This document shows, piece after piece, positions 1-11,000 of a stretch of DNA of 24,455 bases. The notes under the pieces were generated by a model that was not told where the DNA came from, made no database searches, and worked only from the letters and a program-made list of their open reading frames with translations. The position numbers and the translations under genes are program-made. This DNA comes from an uncultured Oscillospiraceae bacterium (lineage in GTDB: Bacteria; Bacillota; Clostridia; Oscillospirales; Oscillospiraceae). Location: contig CAKUEI010000015.1 of NCBI GenBank assembly GCA_934646175.1, positions 1 through 24,455 on the forward strand. The letters run 5' to 3'. Position 1 is the stretch's first letter. Each line of letters opens with the position of its first letter.

Positions 1-1183
1 AGGTGTCGCCGGTGGTGGTGTTCTTCAGACCGACGGCAGCGGCGATATCACCGGAATAAACGGACTCGATGTCCTCACGATGGTTGGCGTGCATCTGCAG
101 GATGCGGCCGATGCGCTCCTTATTGCCCTTGGTGGAGTTCAGAACGCTGTCGCCGGCATTCAGCATGCCGGAGTACACGCGGAAGAAGCTCAGACGGCCC
201 ACGAACGGGTCGGTCATGATCTTGAACGCCAGAGCGGAGAAAGGCGCGTTATCGTCGGCGGGACGCTCGTCCTCCTCGCCGGTGTCGGGATCGGTGCCCT
301 TGATGGCGGGGATATCCGTCGGGGAGGGCATGTAATCCACGATGGCATCCAGCAGCTTCTGAACGCCCTTGTTGCGGTAAGAAGTACCACAGGTAACGGG
401 GACGATCTCGTTGTCGATGGTGCCCTGACGCAGAACCTTGCGGATCAGATCCGCAGGGATCTCCTGCTCTTCCAGAGCCAGCTCCATGATCTCGTCGCTC
501 AGATCGGCGCAGGCGTCGATCAGCTTGGTGCGGTACTCCTGAGCCAGCTCCACCATGTCCTCGGGGATGGGCTCGACGCGCATGTCCTTGCCCATCTCAT
601 CATAGTAGATGTCAGCGTCCATCTCGACCAGGTCGATGATGCCCTTGAAGCTGTCTTCCTTGCCGACAGGCAGCTGGATGGGGACAGCGTTGCACTTCAG
701 ACGGTCATGGATCATATTCAGAACGTTATAGAAGTCTGCGCCCATGATGTCCATCTTGTTGACGTAGATCATACGGGGGACGTGATAGTGGTCAGCCTGA
801 CGCCAAACGGTCTCAGACTGAGGCTCGACGCCGCCCTTGGCGCACATGACGGTCACAGAGCCGTCCAGCACACGCAGAGAACGTTCGACCTCAACGGTGA
901 AGTCCACGTGGCCCGGGGTATCAATGATATTGATACGGGTCTGCGGGAACTGATTCTTGGTGCCCTTCCAATAGCAGGTGGTAGCAGCGGAGGTGATGGT
1001 GATACCACGCTCCTGCTCCTGAGCCATCCAGTCCATGGTAGCGGTACCTTCGTGGGTCTCGCCGATTTTGTAGTTCACGCCGGTGTAGTAAAGGATACGC
1101 TCGGTCGTGGTGGTCTTGCCAGCGTCGATATGGGCCATAATGCCGATGTTTCTGGTATTCTCCAGAGTAACTTTTCTTCCCAT
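1..1183 (-). CDS. fusA: Translation elongation factor G, 3' part outside window
   Basis: EF-G is the GTPase that drives ribosomal translocation and, with RRF, ribosome recycling in the cytoplasm. The visible 394 codons hold the whole G domain: P-loop AHIDAGKTT (residues 17-25), switch I RGITIT (59-64), DTPGH (88-92) and NKMD (142-145), followed by domain II with VGRLSFFRVYSG. About 300 residues of the usual ~690 lie beyond the left edge. The ATG is preceded by AAGGAG. It starts 11 nt after the rpsG stop, so it is the fourth gene of the L7Ae-rpsL-rpsG-fusA operon, as is common in Firmicutes; tufA may follow outside the window. Identification is secure. Confidence 0.97.
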   Translation of the reverse strand, partial: MGRKVTLENTRNIGIMAHIDAGKTTTTERILYYTGVNYKIGETHEGTATMDWMAQEQERGITITSAATTCYWKGTKNQFPQTRINIIDTPGHVDFTVEVERSLRVLDGSVTVMCAKGGVEPQSETVWRQADHYHVPRMIYVNKMDIMGADFYNVLNMIHDRLKCNAVPIQLPVGKEDSFKGIIDLVEMDADIYYDEMGKDMRVEPIPEDMVELAQEYRTKLIDACADLSDEIMELALEEQEIPADLIRKVLRQGTIDNEIVPVTCGTSYRNKGVQKLLDAIVDYMPSPTDIPAIKGTDPDTGEEDERPADDNAPFSALAFKIMTDPFVGRLSFFRVYSGMLNAGDSVLNSTKGNKERIGRILQMHANHREDIESVYSGDIAAAVGLKNTTTGDT

Positions 1184-1194
1184 ACTCCTTCTCC

Positions 1195-1665
1195 TTACCA
1201 GCGATAGTGCGCGAACGCCTTGTTGGACTCGGCCATCTTGTGGGTGTCCTCACGCTTCTTGACTGCAGAGCCAAGGCCATTGGATGCATCCATGATCTCG
1301 CCGGCGAGGCGCTCCTTCATGGTCTTCTCGCTGCGGGCCCGGGAGTACGTGGTCAGCCAGCGCAGACCCAGGGTCTGGCGCCGGTCGGGGCGCACCTCGA
1401 TGGGCACCTGGTAGGTGGCGCCGCCCACACGGCGGGCCTTGACCTCCAGAGAAGGCATGATGTTTTCAAGAGCGGTGGTGAACACATCCAGGGGATCCTT
1501 TTCCGTCTTCTCCTTGATGATGTCAAAGGCGCCGTAAACGACCTTCTGTGCCACGCCCTTCTTGCCGTCCAGCATGATGCTGTTGACAAGCTTGGTAACC
1601 AGGATGGAGTTATACAGCGGATCGGGCATAACCTCCCGCTTGGGTACATTTCCTCTTCTGGGCAC
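1195..1665 (-). CDS. rpsG: 30S ribosomal protein S7, GTG start
   Basis: S7 nucleates assembly of the 30S head and lines the E-site and mRNA exit channel. The protein begins MPRRGNVPKRE and contains the typical GKKGVAQKVVYGAFDIIKEK and GGATYQVPIEVR segments; it ends in AFAHYRW. An ATG lies six codons upstream (1683), but AAGGAGG sits within those codons, 8 nt before a GTG at 1665. Starting at that GTG gives 156 residues, the usual family length, so I chose it. It lies 191 nt after rpsL, an unusually long gap for this operon, which contains hairpins (see 1736-1824), and 11 nt before fusA. Confidence 0.96.
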   Translation of the reverse strand: MPRRGNVPKREVMPDPLYNSILVTKLVNSIMLDGKKGVAQKVVYGAFDIIKEKTEKDPLDVFTTALENIMPSLEVKARRVGGATYQVPIEVRPDRRQTLGLRWLTTYSRARSEKTMKERLAGEIMDASNGLGSAVKKREDTHKMAESNKAFAHYRW

Positions 1666-1729
1666 TTTGCTTCCCTCCTTCATATAAAAATGATTTCACA
1701 GGTACTCGAAATGACCGTGTCATTCCGTG

Positions 1730-1754
1730 TAAAAAGGACAAGGAGAACTTGTCC
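1730..1754 (-). terminator. Terminator-like hairpin between rpsL and rpsG (possible attenuator)
   Basis: Read on the minus strand, GGACAAG and CTTGTCC form a 7-bp stem with a 5-nt loop, followed directly by TTTTTACAC. This is the architecture of a short intrinsic terminator inside the operon. A second small stem (AATGAC/GTCATT, 1709-1723) follows before the rpsG ribosome binding site. Because rpsG and fusA must be expressed, partial termination or regulated readthrough is more likely than full termination. Function is inferred. Confidence 0.5.
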
Positions 1755-1788
1755 CGTGCCTGCCGAAGAAACGTCCCTATATCGGAAA

Positions 1789-1824
1789 CGTATTCTCGGC
1801 AAAGCTTGCGCTTTGCGGCATACG
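1789..1824 (-). promoter_or_regulatory. GNRA-capped hairpin in rpsL-rpsG gap
   Basis: On the minus strand CGTAT...ATACG (5 bp) encloses CAAAGC-GCAA-GCTTTG, a 6-bp stem capped by a GCAA tetraloop, with a 4 x 6 nt internal loop between the two stems. It lies about 35 nt upstream of the terminator-like hairpin at 1736-1754. The arrangement (structured RNA followed by a terminator-like stem ahead of rpsG) resembles an autoregulatory leader; in E. coli S7 binds its own mRNA in the equivalent gap. The resemblance is positional, not by sequence. Confidence 0.45.
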
Positions 1825-1856
1825 CAAAAATCGCATTCATGAGTTCGCTTTGTGTC

Positions 1857-2279
1857 TTACTTCTTGCCGGCCTTCGGCTTCTTGGCGCCGTACTTGGAAC
1901 GGGCCTGCATCCGCTTGGCAACGCCCTGAGCGTCCAGCGTACCACGGATGATGTGGTAACGGACACCAGGAAGGTCCTTAACACGGCCGCCGCGGATCAT
2001 GACAACGGAGTGCTCCTGCAGGTTGTGACCCTCACCGGGGATATAAGCAGTAACTTCGTAGCCGTTGGTCAGCTTGACACGGGCGATCTTACGCAGTGCG
2101 GAGTTCGGCTTCTTAGGAGTAGAAGTACGAACGGCGGTGCAGACACCTCTCTTCTGAGGAGAAGGCAGATCCGTCTCTTTGCCCTTCAGGGTGTTGAGGC
2201 CAAACTGCATGGCGGGGGAATTGGACTTGTAGGTCGCTTTCTCGCGGCCTTTGCGGACGAGTTGGTTAAACGTAGGCAT
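1857..2279 (-). CDS. rpsL: 30S ribosomal protein S12
   Basis: S12 sits at the 30S decoding centre and controls accuracy. The 140-residue protein shows PQKRGVCTAV, TPKKPNSALRK (54-64), GEGHNLQEHSVV and RGGRVKDLPGVRYH. It is of the long Firmicutes form with an insert after the N-terminal VRKGRE segment (B. subtilis is ~138 residues, E. coli 124). The two lysines whose change gives streptomycin resistance are present as lysine (K57, and K101 in GRVKDLP), so the allele looks wild type. AAGGAGG lies 6 nt before the ATG. The L7Ae gene precedes it by 89 nt. Confidence 0.98.
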   Translation of the reverse strand: MPTFNQLVRKGREKATYKSNSPAMQFGLNTLKGKETDLPSPQKRGVCTAVRTSTPKKPNSALRKIARVKLTNGYEVTAYIPGEGHNLQEHSVVMIRGGRVKDLPGVRYHIIRGTLDAQGVAKRMQARSKYGAKKPKAGKK

Positions 2280-2316
2280 GGTTTTCCTCCTTTCTCATAA
2301 GTTCAGAATTATATTT

Positions 2317-2346
2317 TAACAGGATATTTCAAAGAATATCCTATTA
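2317..2346 (-). other. AT-rich hairpin between L7Ae gene and rpsL
   Basis: AGGATATT and AATATCCT (2321-2328 and 2335-2342) form an 8-bp stem with a 6-nt loop; beyond one mismatch three further A-T pairs extend it. On the minus strand it is followed by GTTAAAATATAAT, not a run of T. It could be an mRNA processing or weak pausing site. The TATAAT just downstream lacks a convincing -35 element, so I do not call a promoter. Confidence 0.35.
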
Positions 2347-2368
2347 AAAACGAGTTGAAAAGCGCCTT

Positions 2369-2611
2369 TCAGCGCAGAATGGCGGCCACTGCGGCGCTGA
2401 CGGAGATGCCGCATGCTCTGCCCAGTTCCTTCATGGAGGGGACCTTCTCGGTGGAAACCCCCAGTTCCTCGCAGAGCGACAGGATCGGCCCGGTCACATT
2501 GGGGTCGGCATCCGCCGCGAAGAGGACCCGGGATGCGCGGTTTTCCTTCAGGGCCCGACGCACCTGTTTGCCGCCTGCGACCTTGGAAACGCTCTTCCAA
2601 TCTTCCAGCAT
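2369..2611 (-). CDS. L7Ae/L30e-family K-turn-binding ribosomal protein (YbxF-like)
   Basis: An 80-residue protein of the L7Ae/L30e/Gadd45 fold that binds kink-turn RNA; B. subtilis YbxF (RplGB) is the named relative and occupies the same place, before rpsL. Visible hallmarks are KQVRRALKENRASRVLFAADADP, the ILSLCEELGVS helix, and the C-terminal SMKELGRACGISVSAAVAAILR, which carries the typical LGxACGI motif. The ATG at 2611 was preferred to an upstream in-frame ATG (2632) because AAAGGAGG lies just before it and the resulting length fits the family. It is the first gene of the operon. In Bacillus it directly follows rpoC; here a MATE gene on the other strand lies between. Confidence 0.9.
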   Translation of the reverse strand: MLEDWKSVSKVAGGKQVRRALKENRASRVLFAADADPNVTGPILSLCEELGVSTEKVPSMKELGRACGISVSAAVAAILR

Positions 2612-2693
2612 ACCGTGACCTCCTTTGTGCATCGGTCGGTGTGCCGGAATAGACGCACTGACCCCTTAAATGGCACACCTGCGCAATTTGGAA

Positions 2694-2722
2694 TTATAGC
2701 ATGGGAGCAGACGGAAGTCAAG
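2694..2722 (-). promoter_or_regulatory. Sigma-A promoter of L7Ae-rpsL-rpsG-fusA operon
   Basis: On the minus strand TTGACT (2717-2722), a 17-nt spacer, and a perfect TATAAT (2694-2699). Transcription would start near 2687, about 75 nt before the L7Ae start codon. The strength fits a ribosomal operon that can no longer be read from rpoBC. Confidence 0.85.
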
Positions 2723-2729
2723 CCTATTT

Positions 2730-2749
2730 TCCGCTTCCGGAAGCGGAAT
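2730..2749. repeat. Perfect 20-bp palindrome between divergent promoters
   Basis: TTCCGCTTCC followed at once by GGAAGCGGAA, a loopless perfect dyad of 20 bp. It lies 7 bp upstream of the -35 box of the ribosomal operon promoter and about 55 bp upstream of the -35 box of the MATE promoter. It has the form of a dimeric regulator site; no regulator is identified. Confidence 0.6.
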
Positions 2750-2803
2750 TCCGATGCTTTTCCCCGGTCCGGCCCTTCCCCCTCCTCCACCCGAAAAAAT
2801 CGT

Positions 2804-2833
2804 TTGACTTTTTCCGGAATTTTGTAGTATCAT
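2804..2833 (+). promoter_or_regulatory. Sigma-A promoter of the MATE gene
   Basis: TTGACT (2804-2809), 18-nt spacer, TATCAT (2828-2833). The start site would be near 2840, so the transcript begins essentially with the first leader hairpin (2841-2885). Confidence 0.7.
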
Positions 2834-2840
2834 AACGACA

Positions 2841-2895
2841 GAGCGTGTGGCGAAAGCGTAAATCCGGCTTTTCCACCCGCTCTTTTTCTGTTTCT
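2841..2895 (+). promoter_or_regulatory. Leader unit 1 of MATE gene: candidate riboswitch/terminator
   Basis: GAGCG and CGCTC close a long hairpin whose inner stem is TGG-(C)-GAAAGC paired with GCTTTT-CCA around a 9-nt loop containing TAAATCC, followed by TTTTTCTGTTTCT. It is thus both a conserved motif and an intrinsic terminator at the very 5' end of the transcript. The same motif recurs 97 nt downstream. Clostridial MATE genes are known to be preceded by mepA-motif RNAs (guanidine-IV riboswitches) that control termination; the context fits, but I could not verify the consensus. Confidence 0.5.
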
Positions 2896-2938
2896 GCCCG
2901 AAAAGTGAATCACTCCCCCGCAGCGGGGCCTTACAAAC

Positions 2939-2988
2939 AGCGTGTAGCGAAAGCATAAATCCAGCTTTTGCCGCACGCTTTTTCTTTT
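2939..2988 (+). promoter_or_regulatory. Leader unit 2 of MATE gene: candidate riboswitch/terminator
   Basis: Second copy of the unit at 2841. The first 31 bases match copy 1 (from 2842) at 28 positions, all three differences being G to A. Here GCGTG/CACGC encloses GCGAAAGC paired with GCTTTTGC (one G-U) around the same TAAATCC loop, then TTTTTCTTTT. Changes in the 3' arm keep the stem paired in each copy. Unit 2 ends about 32 nt before the MATE start codon. A small CCCCG-CAG-CGGGG hairpin (2916-2928) separates the units. Confidence 0.5.
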
Positions 2989-3019
2989 GGGCAAATTCAA
3001 TTTACGGAGGGAAAACAGT

Positions 3020-4405
3020 TTGGAACACACCGCAGAAATCAGTAAAATGAGCACCACTCCGGTGGGAAAGCTCATGCTCACCATGGGGCTTCCCATGATC
3101 CTCTCCATGATGCTGCAGGCGGTCTACAACATCGTGGACAGCGCATTCGTATCCAATATGCCGCAGACCGGCGAGGCGGCATTAAACGCGCTGACCCTTG
3201 CCTTTCCCATGCAGATGCTGATGGTGGCCATTTCCATCGGCACCGGCGTCGGCGCCAACGCCCTGCTCTCCAAAAGTCTGGGGCAGCAGGACGGAGAAAA
3301 GGCAAACCGCGTGGCCGGAAATGCACTTTTCCTCGCCGCGGTCATTTACATCGTCTTTCTCCTCTTCGGTCTGTTTGGCGTTTCCCCGTATATCGCGGGC
3401 CAGACCGGGAATGCGGCGATCCGCGAAATGGCGGAGGAGTATCTGAAGATCTGCTGCATCCTCTCCCCCGGCATCGTATTCTTCTCTATTTACGAAAAGC
3501 TGCTGCAGGCAACAGGCCGTTCCTTATACTCTACCATTGCGCAAGTTGCCGGCGCGGTCACCAACATGATCCTGGACCCCATTATGATCTATGGTCTGCT
3601 CGGTTGCCCCCAGTTCGGCGTGAAGGGTGCTGCCCTTGCCACAGTGATCGGTCAGTGGATCTCCCTGCTGCTGGCCCTGATTTTCCACCGGAAGGTAAAC
3701 CGTGAGATCAGCAGCCGTCTCTGCTACTGGAAGCCATCCGGCAGGCTCATCCTGCAGATCTACACCATCGGCCTTCCCGCCATCATTGCGCAGGCCCTTA
3801 TGTCTGTTATGACCTATGGGCTCAACCGCATTCTTGGAACGGTCAGCGAGTCCATGGTCACCGCTTATGGGCTTTACTACAAAATTCAGCAGTTCATTCT
3901 CTTTGCGGCCTTTGGCCTGCGGGACGCCATTACGCCCATTGTCTCCTACAGCCACGGAATGGGCAGTAAAAGCAGGATCCGTGCCGGCATTCGATACGGG
4001 ATGCTGTATACCTTTTTCATTATGGCGATGGGAACGCTGCTGATCGAGCTGTTTGCCGCTCCCCTTTCTCAGCTTTTCCGTCTTGCGCCGGAAACGGAAT
4101 CCCTGTGCATCAGCGCCATGCGTATCATTTCGATCAGCTTTGTGTTCGCCGGTGTCAACATCGCCTTTCAGGGTATTTTCCAGGCGCTGGACGGCGGGCT
4201 GGAATCCCTGATTCTCTCCCTTTTCCGGCAAATCTTGTTTGTCCTGCCGGTGGCCTGGGCGCTGGTGCAGATCAAAGGCGCGCCCAGTTGGCTGGTCTGG
4301 ATCACCTTCCCCATTGCGGAAGGGCTGACCGCCCTGATTGGCTGTCTGCTCATGAGACGGGTAAGCCGCAAAATCCGCCGTCTTTCCGATGAGGCACCCG
4401 CCTGA
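3020..4405 (+). CDS. MATE-family multidrug/cation efflux transporter (MepA-like)
   Basis: A 461-residue inner-membrane antiporter of the MATE family, which exports cationic compounds against Na+ or H+. The N-terminus (STTPVGKLMLTMGLPMILSM followed by LQAVYNIVDSAFVSN) is typical of clostridial MATE proteins, and about twelve hydrophobic segments follow in two repeated halves; the second half opens with LILQIYTIGLPAIIAQALMS. I chose a TTG start at 3020 because GGAGGG lies 8 nt upstream; the next ATG (3047) has no ribosome binding site, and an upstream TTG at 2987 lies in the T-run of the leader. The gene faces away from rpoBC and the ribosomal operon that flank it. Substrate unknown; the leader suggests ligand-controlled expression. 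Confidence 0.9.
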   Translation: MEHTAEISKMSTTPVGKLMLTMGLPMILSMMLQAVYNIVDSAFVSNMPQTGEAALNALTLAFPMQMLMVAISIGTGVGANALLSKSLGQQDGEKANRVAGNALFLAAVIYIVFLLFGLFGVSPYIAGQTGNAAIREMAEEYLKICCILSPGIVFFSIYEKLLQATGRSLYSTIAQVAGAVTNMILDPIMIYGLLGCPQFGVKGAALATVIGQWISLLLALIFHRKVNREISSRLCYWKPSGRLILQIYTIGLPAIIAQALMSVMTYGLNRILGTVSESMVTAYGLYYKIQQFILFAAFGLRDAITPIVSYSHGMGSKSRIRAGIRYGMLYTFFIMAMGTLLIELFAAPLSQLFRLAPETESLCISAMRIISISFVFAGVNIAFQGIFQALDGGLESLILSLFRQILFVLPVAWALVQIKGAPSWLVWITFPIAEGLTALIGCLLMRRVSRKIRRLSDEAPA

Positions 4406-4417
4406 CAAAACGCAGAA

Positions 4418-4454
4418 GCACCCCCGTTTCCGTTTGGAAACGGGGGCGCTTTTT

Positions 4455-4456
<2 letters not shown>
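4418..4456. terminator. Bidirectional intrinsic terminator, MATE gene / rpoC
   Basis: An 11-bp perfect stem, CCCCCGTTTCC and GGAAACGGGGG, with a GTTT loop, then CGCTTTTTT on the plus strand. The plus T-run overlaps the end of rpoC. On the minus strand the following sequence is only moderately T-rich, so it ends MATE transcription strongly and rpoC transcription probably. Confidence 0.9.
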
Positions 4457-8069
<3,613 letters not shown>

Positions 8070-8089
8070 AATCGGTCGTCCTCCCTTTC

Positions 8090-11000
8090 TTATTCGTCGT
8101 CCCCGTCGGAGAATTCATCGTCTCCGCCGAGCACATCGTCTTCGTCATCCTCCGCGTCGGTCACGACCTCGTTATCGTCGCTGCCTTCCTTCATGGTGAA
8201 GCCTGCGGCGGAAAAATCGTCCTCAGCGGCGGAGAAGTAAAAATCATCGTCGTTATCGCGGGAGCCAGGCTGATAGGCGGTATCGTCCTCGTCGTCCTTC
8301 AACTCGATCTCGTTGCCTTCAGCGTCCAGCACCTTCATGTCAAGGCACAGGGACTGCAGCTCTTTGATCAGAACCTTAAAGGATTCCGGCACACCGGGCT
8401 TCGGGACGTTGTGGCCCTTCACGATGGCCTCGTAGGTGCGGACACGGCCGGTGACGTCGTCGGACTTGACGGTCAGGATCTCCTGCAGGGTGTAAGCTGC
8501 GCCGTAAGCCTCCAGGGCCCAGACCTCCATTTCGCCGAAGCGCTGGCCGCCGAACTGGGCCTTGCCGCCCAGAGGCTGCTGCGTAACCAGAGAGTAGGGG
8601 CCGGTGGAACGGGCGTGGATCTTATCATCCACCAGATGGTGCAGCTTGAGGAAGTAAACATAGCCCACGGTGACGGGGTTATCGAACCGCTCGCCGGTGC
8701 GGCCATCGTACAGCCAACTCTTTCCGTTTTCGTTCAGGCCAGCCATCTTCAGGCACTCCTGAATGTCCTTTTCGTCGGCGCCGTTGAAGATGGGGGTGGC
8801 CACCTTCCAGCCCAGAGTCTTGGCGGCGTAGCCCAGATGGACCTCCAGCACCTGACCGATGTTCATACGGGAAGGCACGCCCAGGGGGTTCAGAACGATG
8901 TCCAGCGGGGTGCCGTCGGGCAGGAAGGGCATATCCTCCTGCGGCATGATGCGGGACACGACGCCCTTGTTGCCGTGGCGGCCTGCCATCTTGTCGCCCA
9001 CGCTGATCTTACGCTTCTGGGCGATATAGACGCGGACCACTTCGTTCACGCCGGGGGACAACTCGTCGCCCGCCTCGCGGGTGAAGACCTTCACATCTAC
9101 GATGATGCCGCTCTCGCCGTGAGGCACCTTCAGAGAGGTGTCGCGCACCTCGCGTGCCTTTTCGCCGAAGATGGCCCGCAGCAGACGCTCCTCCGCAGTG
9201 AGGTCGGTCTCGCCCTTGGGAGTGACCTTACCCACCAGAATGTCGCCGGTGTGGACCTCGGCGCCCACGCGGATGATGCCGCGCTCGTCCAGATCCTTCA
9301 GAGCATCCTCGCCCACGTTGGGAATGTCGCGGGTGATCTCCTCAGGTCCCAGTTTGGTGTCGCGGGCCTCGGTCTCATACTCTTCAATATGGATGGAGGT
9401 AAACACGTCGTCCTTTACCATGCGCTCGTTCAGCAGGACGGCGTCCTCGTAGTTGTAGCCTTCCCAGGTCATGAAGCCCATGAGGATGTTGCGGCCCAGA
9501 GCGATCTCACCGTTGCAGGTGGAGGGACCGTCGGCCAGCACGTCCTTGGCGTGCACCCGCTCGCCCACGGAAACGATGGGGCGCTGATTGATGCAGGTGC
9601 CGTGGTTAGAGCGTAGGAACTTGGTCAACTTGTAGTCGACCACCTGGCCGTCGTCATAGCGGACGGTGACGGAGCGGGCGTCCACACGGGTCACCTCGCC
9701 GTCGCCCTCAGCCAGAACGGCGACTTCGGCGTCCTGGCAGTTCTTGTACTCCTGACCGGTGGCCACGATGGGGGCCTCGGTACGCAGCAGAGGCACGGCC
9801 TGACGCTGCATGTTTGCGCCCATCAGGGCACGGTTTGCGTCGTCGTTTTCCAGGAAGGGGATCATGGCGGTTGCCACGGAGACCATCATCTTGGGGGAGA
9901 CGTCGATGTAGTCCACATTCTCACGGTCCACTTCGATGATCTCGTTGCGGTGGCGGCAGGTGATACGGGCGTTCAGCAGGCGGCCCTCTTCATCGGTAGG
10001 CTCAGTCGCCTGCGCGATGATATACTGATCCTCCACATCGGCGGTCATGTATTCCACCTGATCGGTCAGCTTTCCGGTGGCCTTATCCACCTTGCGGTAG
10101 GGCGCCTCGATGAAGCCGTACCCGTTGATGCGGGCATAGGTAGCCAGATAGGAGATCAGGCCGATGTTCGGACCTTCCGGCGTCTCGATGGGGCACAGAC
10201 GGCCATAGTGGCTGTAGTGAACGTCTCGCACGTCGAAGGAGGCGCGGTCACGGCTCAGACCACCTGGGCCCAGGGCGGACATACGGCGCTTATGGGTCAG
10301 CTCAGCCAGGGGGTTGGTCTGGTCCATGAACTGGCTCAGGGGGCTGCTGCCGAAGAATTCCTTGATGGCGGCGGTGACCGGGCGAATATTGATCAGGCTC
10401 TGGGGGGTGACGATGTCCAGGTCCTGAATGGTCATGCGCTCGCGGATAACGCGCTCCATGCGGGAAAAGCCGATACGGAACTGATTCTGCAGCAGCTCGC
10501 CCACGCAGCGCAGGCGGCGGTTGCCCAGATGGTCGATGTCATCGGGGGTGCCGGTGCCGCAGGCCAGGCAGTTAAGGTAGTTGATGGAGGCCATGATGTC
10601 GTCCACGATGATGTGCTTGGGCACTAGATCGTCCGCATGGTCGCGCATGGCTTCCTTCAGGGCCTCTTCATCCCCGGCGCACTGCTCCATCAGTTCCTTC
10701 AGCATGGGGTAATAGACCTTTTCGGAAATGCCGCACTCGGTCTCCACGTCGAAGGAGACAAACTGGGCGGGATCCACCATGCGGTTGGAGAACACCTTCA
10801 CCAGGCGCTCCTCCATCTGCAGGGTGGCCTCGTTCACGCCGCGGTTTTCCAGCTCCTGCGCACGCTCGCGGGTGAGGACTTCACCGGCCTCGGCGATGAT
10901 TTCGCCGGTCTCGGGGTCTGCCACGGGCAGGGCCAGCTTCTGACCGGCCAGGCGGGTGTGGATGGCCAGCTTTTTATTAAATTTATAGCGGCCCACGGCG

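Noticed and set aside
1666..1683. Longer rpsG start at an ATG six codons upstream
   Set aside because: The AAGGAGG ribosome binding site lies within these codons and the GTG at 1665 gives the normal 156-residue S7.
2291..2320. Internal promoter before rpsL around a perfect TATAAT
   Set aside because: No -35 element at acceptable spacing and no extended -10; AT-rich gap sequence explains it.
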